A stretch of 64,000 bases of DNA from Streptosporangiales bacterium (GCA_009379825.1 WHTA01000003.1:62001-126000); one strand, 5' to 3'. Positions 17,645 to 26,914 are shown, counted from the first letter of the stretch. The notes: generated from the sequence alone by a model not told the origin. Numbers and translations: made by a program.

Positions 17645-18166
17645 ATGCGCCAGGCCACCCGGCTGCTCACCGTGGCGACCGCAGCCACCGCAGTGCTCGT
17701 CGGCAGCTCGCCCGCGGCGGCAGCGCCGGCACCCCGGGTCGTAGAGCTGAAGCCGCGGGTCGTCGAGCTCGAGCCGCGGATCGTGGACATCACGCCGAAG
17801 AAGGAGAAGAACACCTACACCGTCGACGCCGACGTGTTGTTCGCCTTCGGCAGCGCGAAGCTCACCCCGGACGCGAAGGTCGTACTCGACGACGTCGCCG
17901 GCAAGCTCGACGCGGACGGTGCGCGCACGGCCGCCGTCACCGGTCACACCGACTCGGTCGGCGCGACCGCGTACAACCAGCGGCTGTCCACGAAGCGGGC
18001 CAGAGCCGTCCGCGCCTACCTCGCCGGCAAGACCGACGGCATCGGCTACAGCGCCCGCGGCCACGGCGAGAAGGACCCGGTCGCGGCGAACGAGAAGGCG
18101 GGCAAGGACAACCCCGCCGGACGGAAGAAGAACCGCCGCGTCACCATCAGCTACGCCAAGCGCTAG
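17645..18166 (+). CDS. OmpA-family envelope protein
   Basis: A 173-residue exported protein. A signal peptide (about residues 1-26, ending ASPAAAAPA-like) is followed by a short repeat (VVELKPR, VVELEPR, IVDITPK) and a C-terminal OmpA domain with DVLFAFGSAKLTPDAKVVLD, VTGHTDSVGATAYNQRLSTKRA and ending KKNRRVTISY, the peptidoglycan-binding residues of the family. It probably anchors to the cell wall. The ATG lies two bases after the lipoprotein stop. The 3' end overlaps the convergent permease gene by four bases. Confidence 0.92.
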   Translation: MRQATRLLTVATAATAVLVGSSPAAAAPAPRVVELKPRVVELEPRIVDITPKKEKNTYTVDADVLFAFGSAKLTPDAKVVLDDVAGKLDADGARTAAVTGHTDSVGATAYNQRLSTKRARAVRAYLAGKTDGIGYSARGHGEKDPVAANEKAGKDNPAGRKKNRRVTISYAKR

Positions 18167-20232
18167 GCCCGCGACCGCCACAGCAGCCAGAGGAAGTACG
18201 GCGCGCCAAGCACGGCGGTCAGCAGGCCGGCCGGCAGCTGGGCGGGTGCGATCACCGTGCGGCCGACGGTGTCGGCGAAGCAGACCAGGGTGCCGCCGAA
18301 CAGCGCGGCGACCGGCAGCACCCGCCGGTGCCTGCCACCGACAACCGCGCGCGCCGCATGCGGCGCGACCAGGCCGACGAAACCGATCACGCCGACGGCG
18401 GACACCGACATCGCCGCCACCAGTACGGCCGACCCGAGTATCGCCAGCCGTACCGGCTCCAGCCGCACACCGAGCACCCGCGGGGTGTCGTCGTCGAGCG
18501 CAAGCAGGTCGAGGTACCTGTGGCCGAGCACCGCGAGCACGACCACTACGGCGATGGCGATCACGAGCGGCACCGCGTCGGTGAGCGACCTGCCGTACGT
18601 GCTGCCGGACAGCCAGACGAGCGCCGGGCCGAGGTCATACTCCCGCTGCAGCACGAGCATGGTGATGACTGCGGTGGTGAACGCGTACATCCCCACGCCG
18701 ACCAGCACCAGCCGGTCGGGGTTGAGCCCGCTGCGCCACGCGAGCAGGTAGACGGCCGCGAACGCGGCCACACCACCGATGACGGCGAACAGCGACACGA
18801 ACCCGGCGCCGACGGACGGCACGAACACGATCACCGCGAGCGCACCGACACCGGCCCCGCCACTGATACCGAGGATGCCAGGTTCGGCGAGCGGGTTACG
18901 CGCGACCGCCTGGATGGCGGTGCCTGCGAGTGCGAGCGCGGTGCCCGCCGCGAAGCCCAGGATGACTCGTGGGATCCGGGTCTCGAGCACGTACGTGATG
19001 CCGCCGCTCGCTGTGCCGCGCAGCCAGTTCGCGACGTCGCCGAGCAGCACCCACCGGTCACCGGCGAGCACGCTGCACACCAGGACGCCCACGGTCACCG
19101 CGACGGTGACCGCGAGGATCACCAGGTACACCCACGCCGGCCGACCGGCCGGGTGCCCGGCCGCCGGCGGGGTCCTGGTGGGGCCCGAGTCGCGGTACCG
19201 CCTGGCCAGCCAGATCAGCGCCGGCGCACCGAACATCGACGTGATCACGCCGGCGGGGACGTCCACCCCGGCGAAGCCGCCGAAGATCGCCCGGGTCAGC
19301 ACGTCCGCGCCGACGATCACCACGCACCCGGCGACGGCCGCGGTGGGCACCAGGCCGAGGTGCCTGTGGATGCCGAGCAGCCGGACTATCGTCGGCGCGA
19401 GCAGGCCGACGAAACCGACCGGGCCGGTGACGGTGACGGCCGCCGCCGTCAGCAGCACGGCGAGCACGACGCTGACCAGCCGGGTGGTGCGCACCTTGAC
19501 GCCGAGCACCCGTGCCGTGTCGTCGCCGAGCCCCATGATGTCCAGCGACCGCGCCAGTGCCAGCGCGACCACGATGCAGAGCCCGATGATCGGCGCCATC
19601 TGGCCCACCGCGTCCAGACCGATCTGCACCAGCGAACCCTCGCCCCACGCGTACAGGCCGATCGTGGACTCCTGGTCGATCAGCTGCAGCCCCTGGGTGG
19701 CCGCGGCGAGCGCGAGCGTGACCGCCATCCCGGCGAGCACCAGCCGGGTGGGGCTGGTCGCCGCACCCGACGACAGCGTGATCACCAGGCCGGCGGCCAA
19801 CAGACCGCCGGCGAACGCAACCGCGGCCGTCGAGAACGTCGCCGCGGGTCCACCGAACACGGTGACGGCCACCACCGCGAAGAACGCACCGGCGTTGACG
19901 CCGATGGTGTCCGGTGACGCCAGGCTGTTGCGCGACACCGACTGCAGCAACGTACCCGCGACGCCGAGCGCGATACCGATGGTCAACGCCGCGGCGAGCC
20001 GCGGGATCCGCGACCCGAGCAGCACGTCGACGACGTGCGGGTCGAGGTCCCCGACGAGGAAGCCGGCGAGGTCACCGGGACCGACGGCCGACGTGCCCTG
20101 GGTGAGGTGCACGACGCCGAGGGCACCGACGAGGACCACGCCGCCCGCGAGGGCGAGCGTGGTCCTGCCCCACCGCGGCGCGGGGCGCTGCTCCTGCGCA
20201 GCCGGTGGAGTGCTCCGTCGGATCCCGGTCAC
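18163..20232 (-). CDS. Iron-siderophore ABC transporter permease, two fused FecCD domains
   Basis: A 689-residue membrane protein made of two tandem FecCD permease domains (about residues 25-340 and 365-689), as in FhuB, giving some 20 membrane segments. Each half carries the conserved R-I-P-R loop (LLGSRIPRLAAALTIG; ETRIPRVILGFAAG) and a GFVGLLAP/GFVGLVAPH segment that contacts the ATPase. The fusion means that one gene provides both halves of the channel. It is the third gene of an ATPase-binding protein-permease operon; its GTG start lies five bases after the preceding stop. Confidence 0.95.
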   Translation of the reverse strand: MTGIRRSTPPAAQEQRPAPRWGRTTLALAGGVVLVGALGVVHLTQGTSAVGPGDLAGFLVGDLDPHVVDVLLGSRIPRLAAALTIGIALGVAGTLLQSVSRNSLASPDTIGVNAGAFFAVVAVTVFGGPAATFSTAAVAFAGGLLAAGLVITLSSGAATSPTRLVLAGMAVTLALAAATQGLQLIDQESTIGLYAWGEGSLVQIGLDAVGQMAPIIGLCIVVALALARSLDIMGLGDDTARVLGVKVRTTRLVSVVLAVLLTAAAVTVTGPVGFVGLLAPTIVRLLGIHRHLGLVPTAAVAGCVVIVGADVLTRAIFGGFAGVDVPAGVITSMFGAPALIWLARRYRDSGPTRTPPAAGHPAGRPAWVYLVILAVTVAVTVGVLVCSVLAGDRWVLLGDVANWLRGTASGGITYVLETRIPRVILGFAAGTALALAGTAIQAVARNPLAEPGILGISGGAGVGALAVIVFVPSVGAGFVSLFAVIGGVAAFAAVYLLAWRSGLNPDRLVLVGVGMYAFTTAVITMLVLQREYDLGPALVWLSGSTYGRSLTDAVPLVIAIAVVVVLAVLGHRYLDLLALDDDTPRVLGVRLEPVRLAILGSAVLVAAMSVSAVGVIGFVGLVAPHAARAVVGGRHRRVLPVAALFGGTLVCFADTVGRTVIAPAQLPAGLLTAVLGAPYFLWLLWRSRA

Positions 20233-20237
20233 GGCGT

Positions 20238-21194
20238 TCAGGCGTACGCCTTGACCAACTCATCCACGAACTGGCTCGCGGAGCTCGGGCCACCGAACAG
20301 CCAGGTGCCGCCGTCCAGCTGGTACACCTGCTTCTTCTCCACGCACGTGAGGTTCTGCCAGATCCGGTTCTTCGGCAGCGTGGTCTTGAAGATGTTGTCG
20401 ACGGGCGCGATGTAGAAGAGGTGCACGTCACCCATCTTCGTCATGCCTTCGACATCGGTGGTGGACAACCCCCATTCGTCGGTCTTGCCCTTCCAACCGT
20501 TCTTCATGCCCATCTGCTCGGCGATGTCCGAGCCGAGCGAGCCCTTGCCGAACATCCGGATCACCGGTGCGCCCTTCTCCGTCCAGCCGTGCGCGCCGGC
20601 GAACTCCTTGCCTGACATGCCCGCCGCAGCGAGCTTCTTCTTGCCGTCGGCGATCTTCGCGTCCAGGGCGTCGAGCTGCTTCTCGGCTTCCTTCTCCTTG
20701 CCCACGGACTTGGCGATCGCCGTGAACTGGTCCTGCATGTAGCCGAAGTTGTCCTTCGGGTCGGTGCCGTCGAAGCACAACGTGTCGGCGATTTTCTGGA
20801 ACTGCTTCAACGTCTTGCCGCAGGTGTTCGTGCTGTCGCCGAGGATGAGATCCGGGTTCAGCTCGGCGACCGAGTCGATGCTGACCTCCTGCCGCAGCCC
20901 AACGTCCTTGATCGACTTCGGTGCCGGCTCCGCGGAGACCCACGTGTTGTAGCCCTTGACGTCGGCGACACCGACGGGCTGCACGCCGACGGCGAGCAGG
21001 TCCTCGACGAGCGCCCACTCCAGTGCCACGACGCGAGTAGCCACACCGTCGAGGGTCTGCTTGCCACGGCTGTCGGTCACCGTGACCTTCTTCCCCCCGC
21101 CTTCTTCCTTCGGTGGCTCGGTTGTCCCGCACCCCGCTATCGACAGCACGAGGGCCGCTACGAGGGCAGGCGCGAGCAGCTTGACCAGACGCAC
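20238..21194 (-). CDS. Iron-siderophore ABC transporter substrate-binding lipoprotein
   Basis: A 318-residue cluster A (FepB/FhuD-type) binding protein. A signal peptide ends in a lipobox LSIAGC (Cys22), followed by a low-complexity linker and the mature start VTVTDSRGKQTL, then VVALEW, VGVADVKGYNTW and a long backbone helix rich in Lys and Ala typical of this fold. It would capture ferric siderophore at the outer face of the membrane. It lies between the ATPase and permease genes; the 43-base gap upstream contains GTAGGTAAGC on the minus strand, at best a weak half iron box. Confidence 0.93.
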   Translation of the reverse strand: MRLVKLLAPALVAALVLSIAGCGTTEPPKEEGGGKKVTVTDSRGKQTLDGVATRVVALEWALVEDLLAVGVQPVGVADVKGYNTWVSAEPAPKSIKDVGLRQEVSIDSVAELNPDLILGDSTNTCGKTLKQFQKIADTLCFDGTDPKDNFGYMQDQFTAIAKSVGKEKEAEKQLDALDAKIADGKKKLAAAGMSGKEFAGAHGWTEKGAPVIRMFGKGSLGSDIAEQMGMKNGWKGKTDEWGLSTTDVEGMTKMGDVHLFYIAPVDNIFKTTLPKNRIWQNLTCVEKKQVYQLDGGTWLFGGPSSASQFVDELVKAYA

Positions 21195-21237
21195 GGATGT
21201 CCTTCCGATTGAGTTGCTTACCTACGCAGTTCGGCGG

Positions 21238-22062
21238 CTAGACCGCGAGCCTGCGCGCATTGAGGCGACCGATCGGTTGACAGGAGAGCTGTCCCGTCGC
21301 GGCATCGGTACGCACATCGACGTCGATGCCGTACACCGGACCGAGGCGGTCCGGGGTCAGCACCTCCACCGGCCTTCCACTGGCGACGACCTCGCCGGTA
21401 CCGAGCAGCACTACCTGATCGGCGACGGCCGCGGCCTGGTTGAGGTCGTGCAACACGACGCCGACGGCGACGCCGTGGTCGTCGGCCAGGTCACGGATCA
21501 GGTCGAGCACCTCGATCTGGTAGCGCAGGTCGAGGTATGTGGTGGGCTCGTCGAGGAGGAGCACGTCGGTGCGCTGCGCCAGTGCCGTGGCCAGCCAGAC
21601 GCGCTGCCGTTCCCCGCCGGACAGCTCGTCCACACCACGGTCGGCCATCGCCTCGACGCCGGTCACCGACATCGCCCACGAGATGGCGTCCCTGCCCTCG
21701 GGGTCGTCGCCGCCGAACCGCTTCCGGTGCGGGTGGCGGCCGTAGCCGACCACATCGGCGACGGACACGCCGCCGGGCACCGGCCGCGCCTGCGCGAGCA
21801 GGGTGACCCGGCGCGCGAAGTCCTTGGCGGACCAGTGCGCGACGGTCTCGTCGTCGAGCAGCACCCGGCCGTCGGCGACCTTGTGCAGCCGCGCCAGGGC
21901 GCGCAGCAACGTCGACTTGCCGGAGCCGTTCGGGCCGACGAGGGCGGTCACCGCGCCGGGGTACAACGCCACGCTGGCCTGCTGCACGACCGGCTCCCGG
22001 CCGTAGTGCAGGGTCAGGGCCTCGCCAGCGAGCGCGCCCACCGTGGTCACCGTCATGGGCAT
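21238..22062 (-). CDS. Iron-siderophore ABC transporter ATP-binding protein
   Basis: A 274-residue ATPase of the FecE/FepC type. Walker A is GPNGSGKST (about residues 43-51), the signature is LSGGERQRV, and Walker B is VLLLDEPTTYLDLRYQ. It is the first gene of the iron uptake operon and powers the fused permease. Two ATG codons (22062 and 22056) are possible starts. An iron box ends only a few bases upstream, placing the operon under an IdeR/DtxR-type repressor. Confidence 0.95.
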   Translation of the reverse strand: MPMTVTTVGALAGEALTLHYGREPVVQQASVALYPGAVTALVGPNGSGKSTLLRALARLHKVADGRVLLDDETVAHWSAKDFARRVTLLAQARPVPGGVSVADVVGYGRHPHRKRFGGDDPEGRDAISWAMSVTGVEAMADRGVDELSGGERQRVWLATALAQRTDVLLLDEPTTYLDLRYQIEVLDLIRDLADDHGVAVGVVLHDLNQAAAVADQVVLLGTGEVVASGRPVEVLTPDRLGPVYGIDVDVRTDAATGQLSCQPIGRLNARRLAV

Positions 22063-22065
22063 ATC

Positions 22066-22084
22066 TTAGGCAAGGCTTACCTAC
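22066..22084. promoter_or_regulatory. IdeR/DtxR-type iron box
   Basis: TTAGGCAAGGCTTACCTAC matches the IdeR/DtxR consensus (TTAGGTTAGGCTAACCTAA) at 15 of 19 positions, with both outer arms nearly intact. It lies four bases upstream of the first possible start of the ABC ATPase gene, where a bound repressor would block transcription of the siderophore importer when iron is plentiful. The divergent polymerase gene starts about 105 bases to the right. Confidence 0.8.
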
Positions 22085-22189
22085 CGAGCACCAGTGACTG
22101 TGACCGAGAATACGCACCGTGTGCGGAGCGTGCGTCCTTCCTTCCCCCGCGCGGACGTGGCCGTCGGTGCGTGGCGACACAATCGGCGG

Positions 22190-23770
22190 GTGCCCATCGT
22201 CGCCGTGCAGTCCGCATGCCAGCAGGTCGACGAGCGCGGCGTGCCCTGTGCGCCGCCGGTCCTGCCAGGCACCACGGCCGAGTGGCTGGCGTACGTCGAG
22301 GAGCAGGAGCGCACCGCGTCACCACGTTGGGTGGTCGGCGACTGCGCGGCCACGTACCCCGTGCTGCTGAACGCCGGAGTGCGGCTGCGCAAGGCGCACG
22401 ACCTGCGCCTCACCGAGGCGCTGCTGCAGGCGTACGCCGGCAGCCCGGCACCCCACGACGCGCCGCAGACGGAGCGGCCGAGCGCACAGCCCGACCTCTT
22501 CGAGCCCGAGCCGGTGCCCGAGGACCCCGCGACCGCCGTCGCCGCGGCGAGCCGGCGGTACGCGGACCAGCTGGCCAGGATCGCGGCGACCGAGCGGCCG
22601 CGGCACTTCGAGCTGCTCGTCGCGGCGGAGTCTGCCGGCGGTCTCGCGGCGTGCGAGATGACCGCCGCCGGCATCCCGTGGGACATCGGCGTGCACGACG
22701 CCGTGCTCACCGAGCTGCTCGGCACCGTCGACCCGGCCGGCGGCCGGCCGAGCAAGCTCGCCGCACTCGCCGAGCGGGTGCACGCCGGGTTCGGCCGGCC
22801 GGTGAACCCGGACTCCCCCGCCGACCTGCTCGCCGCGTTCCGGCAGGACGGGTACGCCATCGACACCACCCGGGCCACGACGCTGCGCCAGCTCGACCAC
22901 CCGGCCGCGGCGGCGCTACTCGCGTACAAGGAGGTCGCCCGGATCCACAGCGCACACGGCTGGGCGTGGCAGGCGGCGTGGATCGCGGACGGCCGGTTCC
23001 GGCCGACGTACGTGCCAGGCGGCGTGGTGTCCGGCCGCTGGGCCACCCGCGGCGGCGGTGCGCTGCAGATCCCGCGGCGGCTGCGCCGCGCCGTCGTCGC
23101 CGACCCCGGGCACGTACTCGTGGTCGCCGACGCGGGCCAGGCCGACCCGCGGGTGCTCGCCGCGATGTCCGGCGACCCCGGCATGACCGAGGCGGCGATG
23201 GCGGACGACATGTACACGGCGCTGGCCACGCAGGCGTTCGGCGGCGACCGGGGGCGGGCCAAGCTCGGCCTGCTCGGCGCCATGTACGGCCAGACCGGCG
23301 GCGAGGCGGCCGCGCCGCTCGCGACCCTGCGGCGCCGCTACCCGGTGGCGCTGGCACTGCTCGAGCAGGCGGCGCGGGCCGGCGAGCGCGGCGCCGTCGT
23401 CCGGTCGCACCTCGGCCGCACCTGCCCACCGGCGCGCGACGGCGAGGTCGCCACCACACCGCGGGCGCGGGCGCGCGGCCGGTTCACCCGCAACTTCGTC
23501 GTCCAGGCGACCACGGCCGAGTGGGCGCTGGCCCTGCTCGCCCGCCTGCGGCTGCACCTGGCCGACCTACGCGCTCCCGGCCAGCTCGCCGAGGTGGTCT
23601 TCTACCAACACGACGAGTTCATGGTGCACGCCGAGGAACCGTTGGCCAACGCCGTGAGCGACGCCATCCACCGCGCCGGCGAGGAAGCCACCCACCTCCT
23701 CTTCGGCGAGACCGCCGTGCGCTTCCCCCTGGACGTCACGGTCGCGGACAACTACCTCGACGCGCACTGA
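22190..23770 (+). CDS. DNA polymerase A-family protein (actinobacterial 3'-5' exonuclease/polymerase type)
   Basis: A 526-residue family A polymerase lacking the 5'-3' nuclease domain of PolA. The N-terminal third resembles a degenerate 3'-5' exonuclease domain. Polymerase motif A is VVADAGQADPRVLA (Asp, Gln and Arg kept), motif B is KLGLLGAMYGQTGG and motif C is YQHDEFMVHA, so both metal-binding acids are present. Actinobacteria carry this short protein besides true PolA; its role, probably in repair, is not established to my knowledge. I prefer GTG at 22190 (PIVAVQSACQQVDE); the frame is open back to 22094 near the iron box, but that extension lacks family similarity. Confidence 0.85.
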   Translation: MPIVAVQSACQQVDERGVPCAPPVLPGTTAEWLAYVEEQERTASPRWVVGDCAATYPVLLNAGVRLRKAHDLRLTEALLQAYAGSPAPHDAPQTERPSAQPDLFEPEPVPEDPATAVAAASRRYADQLARIAATERPRHFELLVAAESAGGLAACEMTAAGIPWDIGVHDAVLTELLGTVDPAGGRPSKLAALAERVHAGFGRPVNPDSPADLLAAFRQDGYAIDTTRATTLRQLDHPAAAALLAYKEVARIHSAHGWAWQAAWIADGRFRPTYVPGGVVSGRWATRGGGALQIPRRLRRAVVADPGHVLVVADAGQADPRVLAAMSGDPGMTEAAMADDMYTALATQAFGGDRGRAKLGLLGAMYGQTGGEAAAPLATLRRRYPVALALLEQAARAGERGAVVRSHLGRTCPPARDGEVATTPRARARGRFTRNFVVQATTAEWALALLARLRLHLADLRAPGQLAEVVFYQHDEFMVHAEEPLANAVSDAIHRAGEEATHLLFGETAVRFPLDVTVADNYLDAH

Positions 23771-23812
23771 CGCCTGGTGTACGGCGCGGTCGCGAGGTAC
23801 CGTGCCTAGCAG

Positions 23813-23893
23813 TGACGCGGGGTGCCCGGGCACGTCCGGGCTGAGAGCACACCCATCGAACCTGATCTAGTTCGCGCTAGCGGAGGGACGTCA
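23813..23893 (+). promoter_or_regulatory. TPP riboswitch (thi box)
   Basis: The conserved thi-box elements are present in order: GGGGTGCCCGGG, the CTGAGA core (in GGGCTGAGAGCA), ACCC, GAACCTGATCTAG, and the 3' GCTAGCGGAGGGA. The outer stem P1 is TGACG (23813-23817) with CGTCA (23889-23893). The GGAGGG of the 3' conserved part is itself the ribosome site of thiD, whose ATG is five bases after P1, so ligand binding should block translation directly. Confidence 0.95.
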
Positions 23894-23897
23894 CCCG

Positions 23898-24713
23898 ATG
23901 TCTCGAATACCCAATATCCTCACCGTTGCCGGCAGCGACCCCTCGGGTGGTGCCGGTATCCAAGCCGACCTCAAGACGTTCTCCGCGCTGGGCGGCTACG
24001 GCATGTCCGTGCTCGCTGCGTTGACCGCGCAGAACACCCGCGGTGTCGTCGAGGTGCACGACCTGCCGACGGAGTTCGTCCGCGCGCAGCTCGACGCGAT
24101 CTTCGCCGACGTACGGGTCGACGCGGTGAAGATCGGCATGCTCGGCACGACCGACGTCATCACGACGGTCGCCGGCGCGCTTGCGGACCACCAGCCGCCG
24201 TACGTGGTGCTCGACCCGGTCATGGTCGCGAAGAGCGGCCACCGCCTGTTGCACCCGACGGCGGTGGCGGCGCTACGCGACGAGCTGCTGCCGCGCGTCG
24301 ACCTGATCACCCCCAACCTGGCCGAAGCGGCCGACCTGCTGGACGTGGACACCGCCAAGACCACCGAGGAGATGGCCGAGCACGCCCAGCGCCTGGTGGG
24401 CCTCGGCGCCTCGCGGGTGCTGTTGAAGGGCGGTCACCTGCACGCCGACCGCAGCCCGGACCTGTTGCTCGACAACGGTTCCACGCACACCTTCGACGCC
24501 GAACGCGTCGTCACGAAGAACACCCACGGCACCGGCTGCACGCTCTCGTCGGCGATCGCCACCCTGCGTCCCCAGCGCGCGGACTGGGCGACCGCGGTCC
24601 GCGAGGCGAAGGAGTACCTCACCGGCGCCCTCCAGGCCGCCGACCAGCTCGACGTGGGCGACGGGTTCGGCCCGGTCCACCACTTCTACGACATGTGGAG
24701 GCAGCAGGTATGA
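23898..24713 (+). CDS. thiD: Hydroxymethylpyrimidine/phosphomethylpyrimidine kinase
   Basis: A 271-residue ribokinase-fold enzyme that phosphorylates HMP and HMP-phosphate in thiamine synthesis. Diagnostic segments are LTVAGSDPSGGAGIQADLKT at the N terminus, GMSVLAALTAQNT, VLDPVMVAKSGHRLL and the catalytic anion hole THGTGCTLSSAIAT near residue 210. It follows the TPP riboswitch and is the first gene of the operon. Its stop overlaps the start of a 40-residue reading frame as ATGA, and tenA follows, so HMP salvage is the likely theme. Confidence 0.97.
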   Translation: MSRIPNILTVAGSDPSGGAGIQADLKTFSALGGYGMSVLAALTAQNTRGVVEVHDLPTEFVRAQLDAIFADVRVDAVKIGMLGTTDVITTVAGALADHQPPYVVLDPVMVAKSGHRLLHPTAVAALRDELLPRVDLITPNLAEAADLLDVDTAKTTEEMAEHAQRLVGLGASRVLLKGGHLHADRSPDLLLDNGSTHTFDAERVVTKNTHGTGCTLSSAIATLRPQRADWATAVREAKEYLTGALQAADQLDVGDGFGPVHHFYDMWRQQV

Positions 24714-24832
24714 GTTACGCGCGAAGGAGCTCGACGAGCGAGCTGGAGGTAGGGGCCGCGATGTCCAGAGCAGCACGACGGAGGCCGCCGCGGCACCTGC
24801 CGGAGGCTCGGGAGGAGGCGGTCGCGACATGA
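24710..24832 (+). CDS. Possible 40-residue small protein between thiD and tenA
   Basis: An ATG overlaps the thiD stop (ATGA at 24710) and the frame ends with a TGA overlapping the tenA start (ATGA at 24829), so it would be translationally coupled on both sides. GGAGG lies about ten bases before the ATG. The product opens MSYARRSSTSELEVGAAMSR and is Arg- and Ala-rich without a recognised domain. It may be a real small gene, or just a non-coding spacer that happens to be open. Confidence 0.3.
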   Translation: MSYARRSSTSELEVGAAMSRAARRRPPRHLPEAREEAVAT

Positions 24833-25518
24833 GCTACTGCAAGGAACTGTGGGACCACACCAGCGACCTGCAGCAGGCGATCGTGGAGCACCCGTTCAAC
24901 CGGGAGCTCGCGGCCGGCACGCTGGCGAAGGACAAGTTCAGCTTCTACCTGGTGCAGGACCAGCGCTACCTGATCGGGTTCTCGAAGGCACTGGCGACGG
25001 CGTCGGCGCGGTCCACGGACGTGGCGGACGCCGCGTTCCTCGCGCAGAGCGCGCACACGGCGCTGGTGGTCGAACGCAGCCTGCACGCCGACTACCTCAG
25101 CGCGTTCGACATCGACGCGGACGAGGCGGACGGCGTCGAGACGGCGCCGTCCGGCCTCGCGTACACGTCGTTCCTGCAGGCGCTCGCCGCCACCGGCAGC
25201 TACCCGGAGCTGGTCGCCGGCCTGCTGCCGTGTTTCTGGGTGTACGAGCACGTCGGCCGCACGATCCTCGCCGACGTGGGCGACCTGGAGGGGCACCCGT
25301 ACGCCCTGTGGATCCGCACGTACGCCGACGACGAGTTCGCCGCCGCCGTGGCGAACATGCGCGACATCGTCGACCGGCAGGCCGCAGGCGCCGACGACGA
25401 GCAGCGCACGGCGATGCGGCGCGCGTTCGTCCGCGGCTGCGAGTACGAGTGGCTGTTCTGGGACGCCGCCTGGCGGATGGAGCCCTGGCCCACCAGGGCC
25501 TGGGTCGCGGCTCCGTAA
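24829..25518 (+). CDS. tenA: TenA-family thiaminase II (aminopyrimidine aminohydrolase)
   Basis: A 229-residue TenA protein. It has the family start LWDHTSDLQQAIVEHPFNRE, the active-site Cys in LLPCFWVYEHVG (about residue 131) and the C-terminal catalytic Glu region CEYEWLFWDAAWRMEPW. TenA hydrolyses aminomethyl-HMP from degraded thiamine to HMP, which ThiD then phosphorylates; the operon layout fits this salvage. The ATG has GGGAGGAGG upstream. The gene is convergent with xylB, two bases apart. Confidence 0.95.
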   Translation: MSYCKELWDHTSDLQQAIVEHPFNRELAAGTLAKDKFSFYLVQDQRYLIGFSKALATASARSTDVADAAFLAQSAHTALVVERSLHADYLSAFDIDADEADGVETAPSGLAYTSFLQALAATGSYPELVAGLLPCFWVYEHVGRTILADVGDLEGHPYALWIRTYADDEFAAAVANMRDIVDRQAAGADDEQRTAMRRAFVRGCEYEWLFWDAAWRMEPWPTRAWVAAP

Positions 25519-25519
25519 C

Positions 25520-26914
25520 TCAGGCGTCCGGGTGCGCGCGCAGCTTCGCCTCGCGGTAGGTGTCACGAACCTGCTCGCCCCACGTCTGTGCGGGCTCGTG
25601 GCCGGCGCCCGACCGCACCGTCCACTGCGGTGGGTCGACGGCGCCGGACAGCACCCACGCCGCCTGCCGCGCGGCACCGATCGCGACGTACTCGCCCGGG
25701 CTCGGCACGGTGACCGGCAGGCCGAAGACCTCGGGCGCCGCCGTCCGTAGCGCCTCCGACCTGGCACCGCCGCCGATCAGCACGACGCGACGCGGCTCCA
25801 CCCCGTGCCGGCGCAGCTCGGCCAGCCCGTCGGCGAGACTGCACAGCACGCCGAGCACCGCGGCGCGGGCGAGGTGCGCGGGCGTCATGGTGGCGCGGGT
25901 CAGCCCGAACAGCGAGCCGGTCGCGTCCGGCAGGTTCGGCGTGCGCTCACCCTCCAGGTACGGCACGAGCGCCAGGCCGTCCGCGGTCGGCGGCGCCTGT
26001 AGGGCGAGCCGGTCCAGGCCCTCGTGGTCGACGCCGAGCAGCGTGGCCGTGGCGTCGAGCACCCTGGTCGCGTTCAACGTGCACACCAGCGGCAGGTACC
26101 CGCCGGCCGCGTCCGCGAACCCGGCGACGATACCGGTCGGGTCGCTGGTCGGGCGGTCGTTGGTGGCGAACACCGTGCCGCTCGTGCCGACGGACACGAC
26201 CACGTCGCCGACCGCGGCCTGCAACCCGAGCGCCGCGGCGGCGTTGTCGCCGGCGCCCGCCCCGACCAGCGCACCCCAGTCGGTACGCCCGACCGGTTCG
26301 CTCGGGCCGGCCACCCTGGGCGTACGCACCTCCTTGCCGAGGGCGCGCTCGACCAGGTCCGTGCGGTAGCTCTCCGCCACCGGCGACCAGTAGCCGGTGC
26401 CGGACGCGTCGCTGCGGTCGGTCGCCGGGTCGCCCGACCGCCCGAGCAGCCGCCAGCCGAGCCAGTCGTGCGGCAGCAGCACAGACGCCACCCGGTCGGC
26501 GTGCGCCGGCTCGTGCTCGCGCAGCCAGGCCAGCTTCGTCACGGTGAACGACAGCGTCGGCACCGAGCCGGTGTTGGTCGCCCAGCACTCGGCGCCGAGC
26601 TCCTCGACGAGCGCACGGGCCTGGTCCGCGCTGCGGGTGTCGTTCCACAGCAGCGCCGGCCGTACGACGGCACCGGCGTCGTCGAGCGCCACCATGCCGT
26701 GCTGCTGCGCTGCGATGGAGACCGCCTGCACCGACTCCCACAGGCCGGTGCTCGCGCTCGCGTCGCCGAGCGCCCGCCACCACTCCGCCGGGTCGACCTC
26801 GGTGGCGTCCGGATGGGATGCGGACGCCTGGGCGCGCACGTCGCCGGTCTCGGCGTCGACCAGCACGACCTTGCAGGACTGCGTGGACGAGTCGACACCG
26901 GCAACCAGACTCAT
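25520..26914 (-). CDS. xylB: Xylulokinase (FGGY family)
   Basis: A 464-residue FGGY carbohydrate kinase. The N-terminal ATPase loop [20 protein letters not shown], the sugar-binding [14 protein letters not shown] and ALLWNDTRS, the second domain [16 protein letters not shown] and the adenosine loop [14 protein letters not shown] are all present, matching XylB more than glycerol or ribulose kinases. It would phosphorylate D-xylulose for the pentose phosphate route. ATG at 26914 has GGAGGAACG upstream; the frame stays open to 27043 without similarity. No xylose isomerase or transporter is adjacent, so it stands alone here. Confidence 0.9.
   Translation of the reverse strand: MSLVAGVDSSTQSCKVVLVDAETGDVRAQASASHPDATEVDPAEWWRALGDASASTGLWESVQAVSIAAQQHGMVALDDAGAVVRPALLWNDTRSADQARALVEELGAECWATNTGSVPTLSFTVTKLAWLREHEPAHADRVASVLLPHDWLGWRLLGRSGDPATDRSDASGTGYWSPVAESYRTDLVERALGKEVRTPRVAGPSEPVGRTDWGALVGAGAGDNAAAALGLQAAVGDVVVSVGTSGTVFATNDRPTSDPTGIVAGFADAAGGYLPLVCTLNATRVLDATATLLGVDHEGLDRLALQAPPTADGLALVPYLEGERTPNLPDATGSLFGLTRATMTPAHLARAAVLGVLCSLADGLAELRRHGVEPRRVVLIGGGARSEALRTAAPEVFGLPVTVPSPGEYVAIGAARQAAWVLSGAVDPPQWTVRSGAGHEPAQTWGEQVRDTYREAKLRAHPDA

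Noticed and set aside
21211-21230. Second iron box before the siderophore-binding protein gene
   Set aside because: Only the GTAGGTAAGC half resembles the consensus; the other arm is missing.
20956-23844. Very long plus-strand frame of about 960 codons across the binding protein, ATPase and polymerase genes
   Set aside because: It crosses three real genes in both orientations and a promoter with an iron box; composition is Arg- and Ala-rich with no recognisable motif.
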